A DNA stretch of 64,000 nt from Thauera sp. 28 (GTDB lineage: Bacteria > Pseudomonadota > Gammaproteobacteria > Burkholderiales > Rhodocyclaceae). The stretch's first letter is position 1; every line of letters starts with the position of its first letter. Made by a program: the position numbers and the translations under genes. Of this stretch, positions 9,449 through 19,897 are shown piece by piece. The notes under the pieces were generated by a model. It had not been told where the DNA came from, searched no databases, and saw only the letters and a list, made by a program, of their open reading frames with translations. The stretch is taken from positions 1 through 64,000 of the forward strand of contig NZ_AMXA01000002.1 of the NCBI RefSeq assembly GCF_000310145.2, read 5' to 3'.

Positions 9449-10419
9449 GCCACCCCATGGTTGAAGTCCGCGACCTGCGTGTCACCTTCCGGAGCGAGGA
9501 AGGGCCGATCTACGCCGTCGACGGCGTGGATCTGGACCTGGCGCCCGGCGAGACGCTCGCCCTGCTCGGCGAGTCGGGCTGCGGCAAGAGCGTGACGATG
9601 AAGTCGCTGATGCGGCTGCACCCGGCGCACAAGACCCGCATCGAAGGCAGCATCCGCATAGCCGGCGAGGACGTGCTGGCGATGAACGCCGGCGCGCTGT
9701 CGCGCCTGCGCGGCAAGACGGTGGCGATGGTGTTCCAGGAGCCGATGCTCGCCTTCGACCCGGTGTTCACGATCGGCGAACAGATCTGCGAGGCAGTACG
9801 CCGTCACGAGGGCTGCAGCGGGGCCGATGCCCGCGCCCGCGCGCTGGAGATGCTCGAGCGCGTGCAGATCCCTTCGGCGCGCAAGCGCCTGGACGCCTAT
9901 CCGCACGAGATGAGCGGGGGCATGCGCCAGCGCGCGATGATCGCGCTCGCGCTGTCGTGCCAGCCAAAGGTGCTGCTCGCCGACGAGCCGACCACCGCGC
10001 TCGACGCCACGGTACAGATCCAGGTACTCCTGCTGCTCAAGGAACTGCAGCGCGAGATGGGCATGAGCATGATCTTCGTCACCCACGACGTCGGCGTCGC
10101 CATCGAGGTCGCCGACCGCACGGCCGTGATGTACGCCGGACGCGTCATCGAGCAGGGGCCGATCGACTCCGTCATGCGCGCGCCCTGGCACCCCTACACC
10201 CAGGGCCTGCTGGCGGCGACGGTGCATCCGGGCATGGACCGCCGCCAGGCGCTGAACGCGATCCCCGGCTCACCCCCGCAGCTGACGCGGCGCATTCCCG
10301 AATGTGCATTCGCACCGCGCTGCACCCTCGCGAGTGCGAGCTGCCACGATCCGCTGCCCCCTGCACGTATGGACGGCGACCGCCTGCTGCGTTGCATACA
10401 GCCGGCAAGCGCTCGCTGA
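9445..10419 (+). CDS. ABC importer ATPase, DppD/OppD type
   Basis: A 324-residue ABC ATPase forming the second nucleotide-binding subunit. Walker A GESGCGKSVT lies near residue 38, signature MSGGMRQRAMIALAL near residue 155, Walker B VLLADEPTTALD, and the C-terminal tail contains CAFAPRCTLASASC. The MSGGMRQR signature and VAMVFQEPM Q-loop are typical of DppD-type partners. The ATG overlaps the preceding stop (ATGA), indicating translational coupling. This is the last gene of the importer. Confidence 0.92.
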   Translation: MSHPMVEVRDLRVTFRSEEGPIYAVDGVDLDLAPGETLALLGESGCGKSVTMKSLMRLHPAHKTRIEGSIRIAGEDVLAMNAGALSRLRGKTVAMVFQEPMLAFDPVFTIGEQICEAVRRHEGCSGADARARALEMLERVQIPSARKRLDAYPHEMSGGMRQRAMIALALSCQPKVLLADEPTTALDATVQIQVLLLLKELQREMGMSMIFVTHDVGVAIEVADRTAVMYAGRVIEQGPIDSVMRAPWHPYTQGLLAATVHPGMDRRQALNAIPGSPPQLTRRIPECAFAPRCTLASASCHDPLPPARMDGDRLLRCIQPASAR

Positions 10420-10426
10420 GAGGCGT

Positions 10427-10443
10427 GCACAAACTATTTGTGC
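10427..10443. promoter_or_regulatory. Inverted repeat GCACAAA-CTA-TTTGTGC before the GntR gene
   Basis: A perfect 7-bp inverted repeat with a 3-bp spacer just after the last ABC gene and about 90 bp before the GntR start. Without a T-run it is more likely an operator for autoregulation than a terminator. The core AAACTATTTGT recurs (reverse strand) near 2590-2600. Confidence 0.4.
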
Positions 10444-10533
10444 GCAATCGGCATGAGATCCTCACCTTATCCGTTTACGTCGCGCGCAGAGCCCACGAAA
10501 ATGAGGGTTGTGCGATAAACCCAGTGTTGCCAC

Positions 10534-11334
10534 ATGCCCACAACCCGCCCGGCCCGCCCCCGCAAGTCGCCCGAGACACCCGTCGTCCTTGCCGACGAGG
10601 CATCCGAACGCCGGCGCGCACCACGCGCCCGCGATGCCGGGGGCACTTCGGCTGCGCCAGCCCTCGACAACCAGCGCATCTACGACCTGATGTTCGAGGC
10701 CATCGCGCACCGCAAGCTGCCCCCCGCCACCAAGCTGTCGGAGGAGCGCCTTTGCCGGGTGTTCGGTGTCAGCCGCACGCGACTGCGCGAGATCTTCTTC
10801 CGTCTTGCGCAGGACCGCATCATCACCCTCAAGCCCAATCACGGCGCCTATGTCGCGAGTCCGAGCGCACGCGAAACCAGCGAGGTCTTCGCCGCGCGGC
10901 GCGCGATCGAGACTGCGGTGGTCGAGACCCTTGCCCAGGGAATCACGCCCGAGGCGCTCGAGCGCCTTGAGGCGCATCTCGCCCAGGAGGGTGCCGCACG
11001 CCTGGCGCATGACCACGCCGCCCTTACCCGGCTGACCGGGGATTTCCACCTGCTGCTGGCCGAGCTCACGGGCAACAGCCTGTTCATCGACATCACCCGT
11101 CGCCTGGTTGCGCTCAGCAGCCTGATCATCTCGCTGTACGACTCCCCGGACGCCAGCGCCTGCAAGGACCACGAGCACCTCGACATCGTCGAGCACATCC
11201 GCCGGGGCGACGGCGAGGGCGCGCGCGAACAGCTGCTGGTGCACCTCAAGCATGTGGAGCAGACGCTGAGACTGGACGACGATGATGAGCACTTCGATCT
11301 CGAGTCGGTATTCGAGGCCTTGCTGAAGGCCTGA
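10534..11334 (+). CDS. GntR-family regulator, FCD (FadR) subfamily
   Basis: A 266-residue regulator. An Arg/Pro-rich, probably disordered N-terminal stretch (residues 1-45) precedes a winged helix (about 48-115, with LSEERLCRVFGVSRTRLREIFFRL as the recognition region) and an FCD all-helical ligand domain (about 120-255) with DFHLLLAE and HLDIVEHI carrying the usual metal-ligand His residues. Its position at the end of the allantoin/ABC block makes it the likely controller of that block; FCD domains commonly bind carboxylates, so allantoate, ureidoglycolate or glyoxylate are candidate effectors (inference). Confidence 0.9.
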   Translation: MPTTRPARPRKSPETPVVLADEASERRRAPRARDAGGTSAAPALDNQRIYDLMFEAIAHRKLPPATKLSEERLCRVFGVSRTRLREIFFRLAQDRIITLKPNHGAYVASPSARETSEVFAARRAIETAVVETLAQGITPEALERLEAHLAQEGAARLAHDHAALTRLTGDFHLLLAELTGNSLFIDITRRLVALSSLIISLYDSPDASACKDHEHLDIVEHIRRGDGEGAREQLLVHLKHVEQTLRLDDDDEHFDLESVFEALLKA

Positions 11335-11470
11335 ACAAGGGCAGATACGCAGTCGCTGATGTGCCTTATAGGCACGCGCGCACCCTGCCCCGGGAGCTCG
11401 GGCCTAAACTTCGCGTCCAGCGTCGCCGCGCACCGGCGACAACGGCCTTCGAAACCAACGCCCAAGCCTC

Positions 11471-11986
11471 ATGCTCCTCGGCCTCTCACTGTTCTATGTC
11501 GGCGCAGTACTGATCCTCAACGGCCTGTGGATGCTCGAACGGATCGGTGATCGCGAGATCTCGATCATCAACCTATTTACCGGCGGGCTGACGCTGCTGG
11601 TGTCCCTCAGGCTTGCCTTCGGCGCCGATGCCGACAGCGCTTCGATTCGGGCAGCTGCACTATCCCTGCTGTTTTCATTCACCTACCTGTGGGTCGCCTA
11701 CAACCGCTTCACCGGTGCAGACGGGCGCGGCCTTGGATGGTTCAGCCTGTTCGTTGCGATCACAGCCGTACCGGTGGCGATCGATAGCCTGGGCCAGGCG
11801 GCGAGCGCCCGGGACTGGTGGCTCGGCCTGTCCTGGGCCGCGTGGGCGGTGTTGTGGCTGCTGTTCTTCCTGCTGCTCGCATTGCAGAAGCGGATCGTGC
11901 GCCTGACCGCCGCCGTCGCCATCGGCCAGGGGATATTCACGGGCTGGCTGCCAGGCTACCTGCTGCTGACCGGCACCCTGCACTAG
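11471..11986 (+). CDS. AmiS/UreI-family urea or amide channel
   Basis: A 171-residue integral membrane protein with about six hydrophobic helices, starting MLLGLSLFYVGAVLILNGLW and containing FTYLWVAYNRFTGADGRGLGWFSLF near residue 75, typical of the AmiS/UreI family of urea/amide channels. Allantoicase and ureidoglycolate lyase each release urea, so a urea channel fits the neighbourhood, either exporting excess urea or equilibrating it for a urease encoded elsewhere. The gene overlaps the convergent LysR gene by 4 bp at the 3' end. Confidence 0.8.
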   Translation: MLLGLSLFYVGAVLILNGLWMLERIGDREISIINLFTGGLTLLVSLRLAFGADADSASIRAAALSLLFSFTYLWVAYNRFTGADGRGLGWFSLFVAITAVPVAIDSLGQAASARDWWLGLSWAAWAVLWLLFFLLLALQKRIVRLTAAVAIGQGIFTGWLPGYLLLTGTLH

Positions 11987-12933
11987 GCGGCGCCCTTTCC
12001 GCTGCGCACGCCCCCTTCTGCTGCGCGCGGCGCCTCCCAGTAGCCCGGTGCGTTATAGATCGCCTTCAGGTGGTCGATGAATCGACGCACCTTCGCCGGC
12101 AAGTGGCGTTGCTGCGGATACACCGCCTGGATGTCGTAGCTGGGCACGGCAAACTCGTCGAGCACCGTGACCAGCTCACCGCGCTTGAGCTCGGCCTGGA
12201 TCTCCCAGGTCGACCGCCAACCCACCCCGAGTCCCTGGCGAACCCAGTCGAACAGGAGCTCGCCGTCGTTGCAGGCCAGGTCGCCCTCGACCCGCACCGC
12301 AAACAGCTTGTCGTCGCGCTGGAAGGTCCACCCGCGCTGCTGGCCACCGGCAAGGTTGAAGGCCAGGCAGTTGTGACGGGCGAGATCCTCGGGTTGGCGC
12401 GGAATACCATGGCGTTCGAAGTAGTCCGGGGTGGCACATACCACCCGTCGGTTGGGGAACAGGCGTACCGCAACATAGTTGGGATCCGTGACCTCACCAA
12501 TGCGGATCGCCATGTCGTAACCCTCCCGCACCAGGTCGACCAGGCTGTCGGTGAAGTTGAACGACATGCGCAGCTCCGGGTGCAAGGCCTTGAACGCCGT
12601 TGCATGCGGCGCCACGTGGCGACGGCCAAAGGCGGCAGGCGCTGAGACGACAAGGTGGCCCCGTACCACGTCGCGCCCCGCGCTGAGCGCACGCTCGATC
12701 TCGTCGAACTCGCGCAGCAGGCTGCGGCCCTGGTCGACGAGCTGCTCGCCGAGCTCGGTGAGCGTGAGACCCCGCGTCGATCGGTGCATGAGCTTGACGC
12801 CAAGACGGCGCTCGAGCGCATCCAGGCGGCGTCCCATGACGACCGGCGTGACGCCCTCGACCAGTGCAGCCGCTGCAAAGCTGCCCTTCTCCGCCACCAG
12901 CACGAAGCTGCGGATTTCGGTATAGCGATCCAT
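11983..12933 (-). CDS. LysR-family transcriptional regulator
   Basis: A 316-residue LysR regulator with N-terminal winged helix (residues 1-60; FVLVAEKGSFAAAALVEGVTPVVMGRRLDALERRLGVKLMHRSTRGLTLTE) and a C-terminal periplasmic-binding-like effector domain (about 90-295). It is divergent from gcl, the usual arrangement for a LysR controlling its neighbour, and the 240-bp gap holds a perfect 7-bp inverted repeat. Likely effectors would be glyoxylate-pathway metabolites, which is inference. The last codons overlap the UreI/AmiS-like gene. Confidence 0.9.
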   Translation of the reverse strand: MDRYTEIRSFVLVAEKGSFAAAALVEGVTPVVMGRRLDALERRLGVKLMHRSTRGLTLTELGEQLVDQGRSLLREFDEIERALSAGRDVVRGHLVVSAPAAFGRRHVAPHATAFKALHPELRMSFNFTDSLVDLVREGYDMAIRIGEVTDPNYVAVRLFPNRRVVCATPDYFERHGIPRQPEDLARHNCLAFNLAGGQQRGWTFQRDDKLFAVRVEGDLACNDGELLFDWVRQGLGVGWRSTWEIQAELKRGELVTVLDEFAVPSYDIQAVYPQQRHLPAKVRRFIDHLKAIYNAPGYWEAPRAAEGGVRSGKGAA

Positions 12934-13062
12934 GTCTCCTCCAGATACTCGGACGCGGGGTGCTCAAGCCCCTGGCGGAACATACATTCGAGTCATGTTC
13001 ACTTCGAATACAGCCCATAAAGGCCCGTAGATAGTGCGCGCGAGAACCCGTCGAAGCCCTCG

Positions 13063-13083
13063 GTCGATACTTTACATATCGAC
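13063..13083. promoter_or_regulatory. Inverted repeat GTCGATA-N7-TATCGAC between LysR gene and gcl
   Basis: A perfect 7-bp inverted repeat with a 7-bp AT-rich spacer, 91 bp before the gcl start and 130 bp from the divergent LysR start. Size and dyad form suit a LysR recognition site. The link to the adjacent regulator is inferred from position. Confidence 0.5.
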
Positions 13084-13173
13084 AGAACCGACCGCCAGCC
13101 CAATTCAGGCAGCTGGCGAAGGCTCGTATGCTTCAGCCATCGATTTCAACGACATCCACCCCAGGAGACGAAA

Positions 13174-14949
<1,776 letters not shown>

Positions 14950-15008
14950 CCCCCTGCCTCACCCCGCCCCGCCGCCGCGGGGCGCAAGCGAACCACGGAG
15001 AACACGAC

Positions 15009-15788
15009 ATGCCCAAGTTCAACGCCAACCTAACCATGCTCTTCAACGAGGTGCCCTTTCTCGACCGCTTCGAGGCGGCCGCGGAAGCGGGCTTCAAGGG
15101 CGTGGAGTACCTTTTCCCGTATGCGTTCGACAAGGACGCGCTTGCCGAGCGCCTGGACAAGCACCGCCTGGTGCAGGTCCTGCACAACCTGCCGGCCGGC
15201 AACTGGGAAGGCGGCGAACGTGGCATCGCCTGCCATCCGGACCGGGTCGGAGAGTTCCAGGACGGCGTCGGCCGTGCGCTCGACTACGCCACCACGCTCG
15301 GCTGCAGGCAACTGAACTGTCTCGCTGGCATTGCGCCGGCCGGCGTGGATAGCGGCAAGGTGCACGAGACCTTCGTCGCCAACCTGCGTTTTGCCGCTGG
15401 CAAGCTCGCAGAGGCCGGCATCCGCCTCCTGGTCGAGCCGATCAACACCTTCGACATCCCCGGCTTCTACCTTAACCGCACGGCGCAGGCGATCGCGCTG
15501 ATCGATGAAGTCGGATCAAGCAACCTGTACCTGCAGCACGACATCTATCACATGCAGCGCATGGAGGGCGAACTCGCCAACACGATCGCCAAGCACCTGC
15601 CGCGGATCGCCCACATGCAGATCGCCGACAACCCTGGCCGCAACGAGCCCGGCAGCGGCGAGATCAACTATGCCTGGCTGTTCGGCTTCATCGACCGGCT
15701 CGGCTACGACGGCTGGATCGGCTGCGAATACAAGCCCGCCGCAGGCACCCGCGAGGGGCTGGGCTGGATCCAGGCACTCGCGGGTTGA
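15009..15788 (+). CDS. hyi: Hydroxypyruvate isomerase
   Basis: A 259-residue TIM-barrel (AP endonuclease 2 superfamily) protein matching hydroxypyruvate isomerase in length and in its N-terminus MPKFNANLTMLFNEVPFLDRFEAAAEAGF. Metal-ligand regions are visible as LLVEPINTFDIPG, LYLQHDIYHMQ, ADNPGRNEPGSGEINY and WIGCEYKP. It interconverts hydroxypyruvate and tartronate semialdehyde. The start 59 bp after gcl has GGAG upstream; the open frame further upstream is a shadow of gcl. Standard gcl-hyi-glxR order supports the call. Confidence 0.94.
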   Translation: MPKFNANLTMLFNEVPFLDRFEAAAEAGFKGVEYLFPYAFDKDALAERLDKHRLVQVLHNLPAGNWEGGERGIACHPDRVGEFQDGVGRALDYATTLGCRQLNCLAGIAPAGVDSGKVHETFVANLRFAAGKLAEAGIRLLVEPINTFDIPGFYLNRTAQAIALIDEVGSSNLYLQHDIYHMQRMEGELANTIAKHLPRIAHMQIADNPGRNEPGSGEINYAWLFGFIDRLGYDGWIGCEYKPAAGTREGLGWIQALAG

Positions 15789-15858
15789 GACAGGCTCGCG
15801 CCTTGCGGCGCTCCTGCAAAGAATGACCCAGCTTCAATCACATCCAGGAAACAAGATC

Positions 15859-16743
15859 ATGGCAAACATTGGCTTCATCGGCCTCGGCATCATGGGCACC
15901 CCCATGGCGGGCAACCTCATCAAGGGCGGCCATACCGTCTTCACCCACACCCACGGCGACACCCCCGCCGTACTCCTCGAAGCCGGCGCCCAGCCCTGCA
16001 CCAACGGCGCAGAGGTCGCACGCAAGGCCGACATCATCATCACCATGGTGCCCGACACCCCGCACGTCGAGGACGCGCTGTTCAACCCGGAAGGCGTCGC
16101 GGCCGGCTTGTCGGCGGGCAAGATCGTGGTCGACATGAGCTCGATCTCACCGGTTGCCACCAAGGACTTCGCCAAGCGCGTCAACGCCCTCGGCTGCGAA
16201 TACCTCGACGCCCCGGTCTCCGGCGGCGAGGTCGGCGCCAAGGCAGCCAGCCTGACCATCATGGTCGGCGGCAGCGAGGCGGCATTCGACAAGGTCAGGC
16301 CGCTGTTCGAACTGATGGGCAAGAACATCACCCTGGTCGGCGGCAACGGCGACGGCCAGATCACCAAGGTCGCCAACCAGATCATCGTCGCACTCAACAT
16401 CGAGGCGGTGGGCGAGGCCCTGCTGCTGGCCGCGAAGGCCGGTGCCGACCCGGCCAAGGTACGCCAGGCGCTGATGGGCGGCTTCGCCAATTCGCGCATC
16501 CTCGAAGTGCATGGCGAACGCATGGTCAAGCGCAGCTTCGACCCGGGCTTCCGCATCGAGCTGCACCAGAAAGACCTCAACCTGGCGCTCACCACCGCCC
16601 GCCAGCTCGGCGTGTCGCTGCCCAACACCGCCACCGCGCAGGAGCTGTTCAACGCCTGCAGCGCGCACGGCGGCGCGAAGTGGGACCACTCGGCGATGGT
16701 GCGCGCGCTCGAGAAGATGGCCAACTTCGAGATCGGGCAGTAA
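15859..16743 (+). CDS. glxR: 2-hydroxy-3-oxopropionate (tartronate semialdehyde) reductase
   Basis: A 294-residue member of the beta-hydroxyacid dehydrogenase family. The Rossmann motif GFIGLGIMGTPMAGNL is at residues 5-20, substrate-binding DAPVSGGEVGA near residue 115, and the catalytic Lys in GDGQITKVANQ near residue 170. It reduces tartronate semialdehyde to D-glycerate with NAD(P)H. AGGAAA precedes the start. It lies 70 bp after hyi in the canonical glyoxylate-assimilation order. Confidence 0.94.
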   Translation: MANIGFIGLGIMGTPMAGNLIKGGHTVFTHTHGDTPAVLLEAGAQPCTNGAEVARKADIIITMVPDTPHVEDALFNPEGVAAGLSAGKIVVDMSSISPVATKDFAKRVNALGCEYLDAPVSGGEVGAKAASLTIMVGGSEAAFDKVRPLFELMGKNITLVGGNGDGQITKVANQIIVALNIEAVGEALLLAAKAGADPAKVRQALMGGFANSRILEVHGERMVKRSFDPGFRIELHQKDLNLALTTARQLGVSLPNTATAQELFNACSAHGGAKWDHSAMVRALEKMANFEIGQ

Positions 16744-16864
16744 ACGCTCGCCGGTCCGCCCCCAACCCCTTACAGCCCATAATCACAAAGCGCCGGCACG
16801 GATCGGCGTAACCCGGGTGGCACGTTCTCCCCGACGTGCCACCCACCCACCGAAGGAGATTCCG

Positions 16865-17287
16865 ATGCGCCACCTCGCCATCGACGTCGGCTCGTTCCGC
16901 TTCGTCGCCCGCCTGGAAGAAGCTGCCGCGCCCAAGACCTGCGCCGCCTTCCTGGACCTGCTGCCGTTCTCGAACCAGGTGATCCACTCGCGCTGGAGCG
17001 GCGAGGCCGTATGGGTGCCGCTGGGCGAGTTCGATACTGGCCTGGGTTTCGAGAACCACACCAGCCATCCTTCGCGCGGCGACATCCTGCTCTATCCCGG
17101 CGGCTTCTCCGAGACCGAAATCCTGTTCGCGTACGGCAGCAGCTGCTTCGCCAGCAAGATGGGCCAGCTCGCGGGCAACCACTTCCTGACCGTGGTCGAG
17201 GGCATGGACCAGCTCTACGAGATGGGGCGGACGGTGCTGTGGAAGGGCGCGCAGTGGATCCGCTTCACCGACCTGGGAGAGCGCTGA
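16865..17287 (+). CDS. DUF3830 family protein
   Basis: A 140-residue protein resembling DUF3830, a cyclophilin-like small-barrel family of unknown function. Visible segments are APKTCAAFLDLLPFSNQVIHSRWSGEAVWVPLG (about 20-52) and GDILLYPGGFSETEILFAYG (about 74-93). AAGGAG lies close before the ATG. The family is often seen beside catabolic genes for nitrogenous compounds; here it occupies the place after glxR where a glycerate kinase gene is common. No catalytic function can be assigned from sequence. Confidence 0.75.
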   Translation: MRHLAIDVGSFRFVARLEEAAAPKTCAAFLDLLPFSNQVIHSRWSGEAVWVPLGEFDTGLGFENHTSHPSRGDILLYPGGFSETEILFAYGSSCFASKMGQLAGNHFLTVVEGMDQLYEMGRTVLWKGAQWIRFTDLGER

Positions 17288-17369
17288 CGGAGCGCCTCGC
17301 CGGCATCCAGGCGCCGCCAAGGGCGCGGGCATGATCGCGCTCGACTGCAACGACCAAGAGACAACGACT

Positions 17370-17804
17370 ATGAGATCAACCCACGCCCTCACCCTCGAGG
17401 ATGCACGCTCCATCGCCACCGCGGCCGAGGCAGAGGCACGCGCCCACGGCTGGGCGGTGAGCATTGCCATCTGCGACGCCGGCGGGCATGCCCTTTGGCT
17501 TCAGCGCATGGATGGCGCGCCGCTGATGAGCGCAATGGTGGCACCCGAGAAGGCGCGCACCAGCGTGCTCAGCGGCAAGCCGAGCAAGGCCTTCGAAGAG
17601 ATGGTCAATAACGGCCGCTACGCGGCGCTGGCAATGCCGGTGGTGCCGCTCGAAGGCGGCGAACCCATCCTGGTAGACGGCAGCGTGATCGGCGCAGTCG
17701 GTGTTTCCGGGGTCAAGGCCGGCGAGGACGCACAGGTCGCCCGTGCCGGCGTTGCTGCACTTGCAATCCGCACCGAGCCCGCCACCCTGGAGAAAACCGC
17801 ATGA
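17370..17804 (+). CDS. GlcG/HbpS family protein (DUF336)
   Basis: A 144-residue GlcG/HbpS-type protein: LTLEDARSIATAAEAEARAHGWAVSIAICDAGGHALWLQRMDGAP, then GGEPILVDGSVIGAVGVSGVKAGEDAQVARAG is the family signature. GlcG proteins accompany glycolate/glyoxylate genes, and some relatives bind heme or cobalamin; biochemical role here is unknown. The ATG at 17370 is preferred over one 13 codons upstream because residue similarity starts there and AAGAGAC precedes it. It overlaps the pyruvate kinase gene by 4 bp. Confidence 0.85.
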   Translation: MRSTHALTLEDARSIATAAEAEARAHGWAVSIAICDAGGHALWLQRMDGAPLMSAMVAPEKARTSVLSGKPSKAFEEMVNNGRYAALAMPVVPLEGGEPILVDGSVIGAVGVSGVKAGEDAQVARAGVAALAIRTEPATLEKTA

Positions 17805-19219
17805 AACGCGAACGTAGTGCCCGCATCCTCGCCACGCTGGGCCCGGCCAGCGCCAGTCGCGAGCGCATCCGTGAACTGGCGCTGGCCGGCGCGGACGTGT
17901 TCCGCCTGAACTTCAGCCATGGCAGCCACGAGGACCATGCCGAGCGGATGAAGCAGATCCGCGAGGTCGAGCACGAGCTCGGCCGCCCGATCGGCGTGCT
18001 GATGGATCTGCAGGGGCCAAAGCTGCGTGTCGGTCGCTTCGCCGAAGGCCGGGTGACACTCGGCCCGGGCGAACGCTTCCGGCTTGACCTCGACCCGACG
18101 GCGGGCGACGCCGTACGCGTCAACCTGCCCCACCCCGAGATCTTCGCCGCGCTCGAGACGGGCACCGAACTGCTGCTGGACGACGGCAAGCTGCGCTTGC
18201 GGGTGGACGCCTTCGGTGCCGACTTCGCCGATACCACCGTGCTGGTGGGCGGCGTGTTGTCCGATCGCAAGGGCGTCAACGTGCCCGGCGTGGTGCTTCC
18301 GATCTCGCCACTCACTGCAAAGGATCGGGCCGACCTCGACTTCGGCCTGGCGCTCGGGGTGGACTGGGTGGCACTGTCCTTCGTGCAACGCCCGGAGGAC
18401 ATCCGCGAGGCGCGAGAAATCATCGGCGACCAGGCCTGGATCATGGCCAAGCTGGAGAAGCCGGCCGCCATCGAGCAACTCGAGCCCATCGTCGCCCTGG
18501 CCGACGGCATCATGGTCGCGCGCGGCGACCTTGGCGTCGAGATGCCACCGCAGCAGGTGCCGGTGCTGCAAAGGCGCATCGTACGTGCGGCACGTGCCGC
18601 TGGCCGCCCGGTTGTGGTCGCGACGCAGATGCTGGAGTCGATGATCGGTGCGCCGGTACCGACCCGCGCAGAAGCCTCGGACGTGGCAACGGCGATCTAT
18701 GACGGCGCCGATGCGGTGATGCTGTCGGCCGAATCCGCATCCGGCCAGTATCCGGTCGAGGCGGTATCGATCATGCACCGCATCATCTGCGAGGTGGAGC
18801 ACGACCCGGCCTGGCGCAGCGGGCTGGAGGCGAGCCACACGCCAGCTGCGGCCAACACCCCGGACGCGATCTGCTGCGCGCTGCGACGCGTGGCCGGACT
18901 GCTCGAGCCCGCTGCCACGGTGGCCTACACGACGACCGGCTTCAGCAGCCTGCGCGCCAGCCGCGAGCGCCCTGCCACCCCGATCCTGGCACTGACGCCG
19001 CATGTCGGTACGGCACGACGCCTGGCTCTGGTGTGGGGCGTGCACGCGGTGCCCTTCGAGGAAGTACACGACGTCGCCGAGATGGTGGACCATGCCGCCA
19101 GCGCCGCGGTGGCGCACGACTTCGCGGCCCCCGGCGACGTGGTGGTGGTGATTGCGGGTCTGCCGTTCGGGCGTAGCGGTAGCACCAACCTGCTGCATAT
19201 CGCCCGCATTCCCGACTGA
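17801..19219 (+). CDS. pyk: Pyruvate kinase
   Basis: A 472-residue pyruvate kinase converting phosphoenolpyruvate and ADP to pyruvate and ATP. Family motifs include ILATLGPASASRERI, FRLNFSHGSHEDHAERM, the catalytic-Lys region WIMAKLEKPAAIEQL, and GIMVARGDLGVEMPPQQVPVLQRRI. The ATG overlaps the GlcG stop (ATGA), so it is cotranscribed with the glyoxylate genes. Pyruvate kinase at the end of gcl-hyi-glxR operons is a recurrent arrangement (TtuE-like) that finishes conversion of glycerate to pyruvate. Confidence 0.93.
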   Translation: MKRERSARILATLGPASASRERIRELALAGADVFRLNFSHGSHEDHAERMKQIREVEHELGRPIGVLMDLQGPKLRVGRFAEGRVTLGPGERFRLDLDPTAGDAVRVNLPHPEIFAALETGTELLLDDGKLRLRVDAFGADFADTTVLVGGVLSDRKGVNVPGVVLPISPLTAKDRADLDFGLALGVDWVALSFVQRPEDIREAREIIGDQAWIMAKLEKPAAIEQLEPIVALADGIMVARGDLGVEMPPQQVPVLQRRIVRAARAAGRPVVVATQMLESMIGAPVPTRAEASDVATAIYDGADAVMLSAESASGQYPVEAVSIMHRIICEVEHDPAWRSGLEASHTPAAANTPDAICCALRRVAGLLEPAATVAYTTTGFSSLRASRERPATPILALTPHVGTARRLALVWGVHAVPFEEVHDVAEMVDHAASAAVAHDFAAPGDVVVVIAGLPFGRSGSTNLLHIARIPD

Positions 19220-19236
19220 GCACCGCACGCAGCATG

Positions 19237-19266
19237 AAAAAAGCCGCGGGTCACCGCGGCTTTTTT
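19237..19266. terminator. Bidirectional Rho-independent terminator
   Basis: A-run, GCCGCGG stem, 4-base loop, CCGCGGC stem and T-run lie between the convergent pyruvate kinase and pyrophosphatase genes, so it can end transcription from both sides. Confidence 0.93.
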
Positions 19267-19286
19267 CATCAGTACTGCGAGGTAGC

Positions 19287-19814
19287 TTACTTCTTGCCTG
19301 CGGCCAAGCCGTTGACGATCTCCTGCTTGGCTTCCTCGACCGTGCCCCAGCCCAGGATCTTGACCCACTTGCCGGGCTCGAGGTCCTTGTAGTGCTCGAA
19401 GAAGTGCACGGTCTGCTTCATCAGCAGCTCGGGCAGATCGTCGGTGCTCTGCACCTTGTCGTACAGCGGGGTCAGCTTGGACACCGGCACGGCGACGACC
19501 TTGGCATCGACGCCGCCATCGTCTTCCATCTTCAGCACGCCGACCGGGCGACAACGGATCACGACGCCGGGCGCGAGCGGGAACGGGGTGACGACCAGCA
19601 CGTCCACCGGGTCACCGTCGCCAGCGATGGTGTGCGGCACATAGCCGTAGTTGAGCGGGTAACGCATCGAGGTACCCATGAAGCGATCGACGAAGACGGC
19701 GCCGCTGTCCTTGTCCACCTCGAACTTGATCGGATCACCCTGAGCGGAGATCTCGATGATGACGTTGATGTCGTTCGGCACGTCCTTGCCGGCGCTGACC
19801 AGATCGAAACCCAT
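19287..19814 (-). CDS. ppa: Inorganic pyrophosphatase, family I
   Basis: A 175-residue soluble pyrophosphatase, the usual bacterial family I length. The metal-binding signature [10 protein letters not shown] lies around residues 62-71, preceded by [13 protein letters not shown]. It hydrolyses pyrophosphate to drive biosynthetic reactions. The ATG at 19814 follows GGGAGGG with a 4-base gap; the longer open frame upstream runs through the copper chaperone region and is not coding. Confidence 0.96.
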   Translation of the reverse strand: MGFDLVSAGKDVPNDINVIIEISAQGDPIKFEVDKDSGAVFVDRFMGTSMRYPLNYGYVPHTIAGDGDPVDVLVVTPFPLAPGVVIRCRPVGVLKMEDDGGVDAKVVAVPVSKLTPLYDKVQSTDDLPELLMKQTVHFFEHYKDLEPGKWVKILGWGTVEEAKQEIVNGLAAGKK

Positions 19815-19897
19815 ACATCCCTCCCGTGGAAAAATTGTGCGCGGATTATAGGGGGAAACCACAATGTCTTGCACTGCACCACGCCCACCGGCCACGC

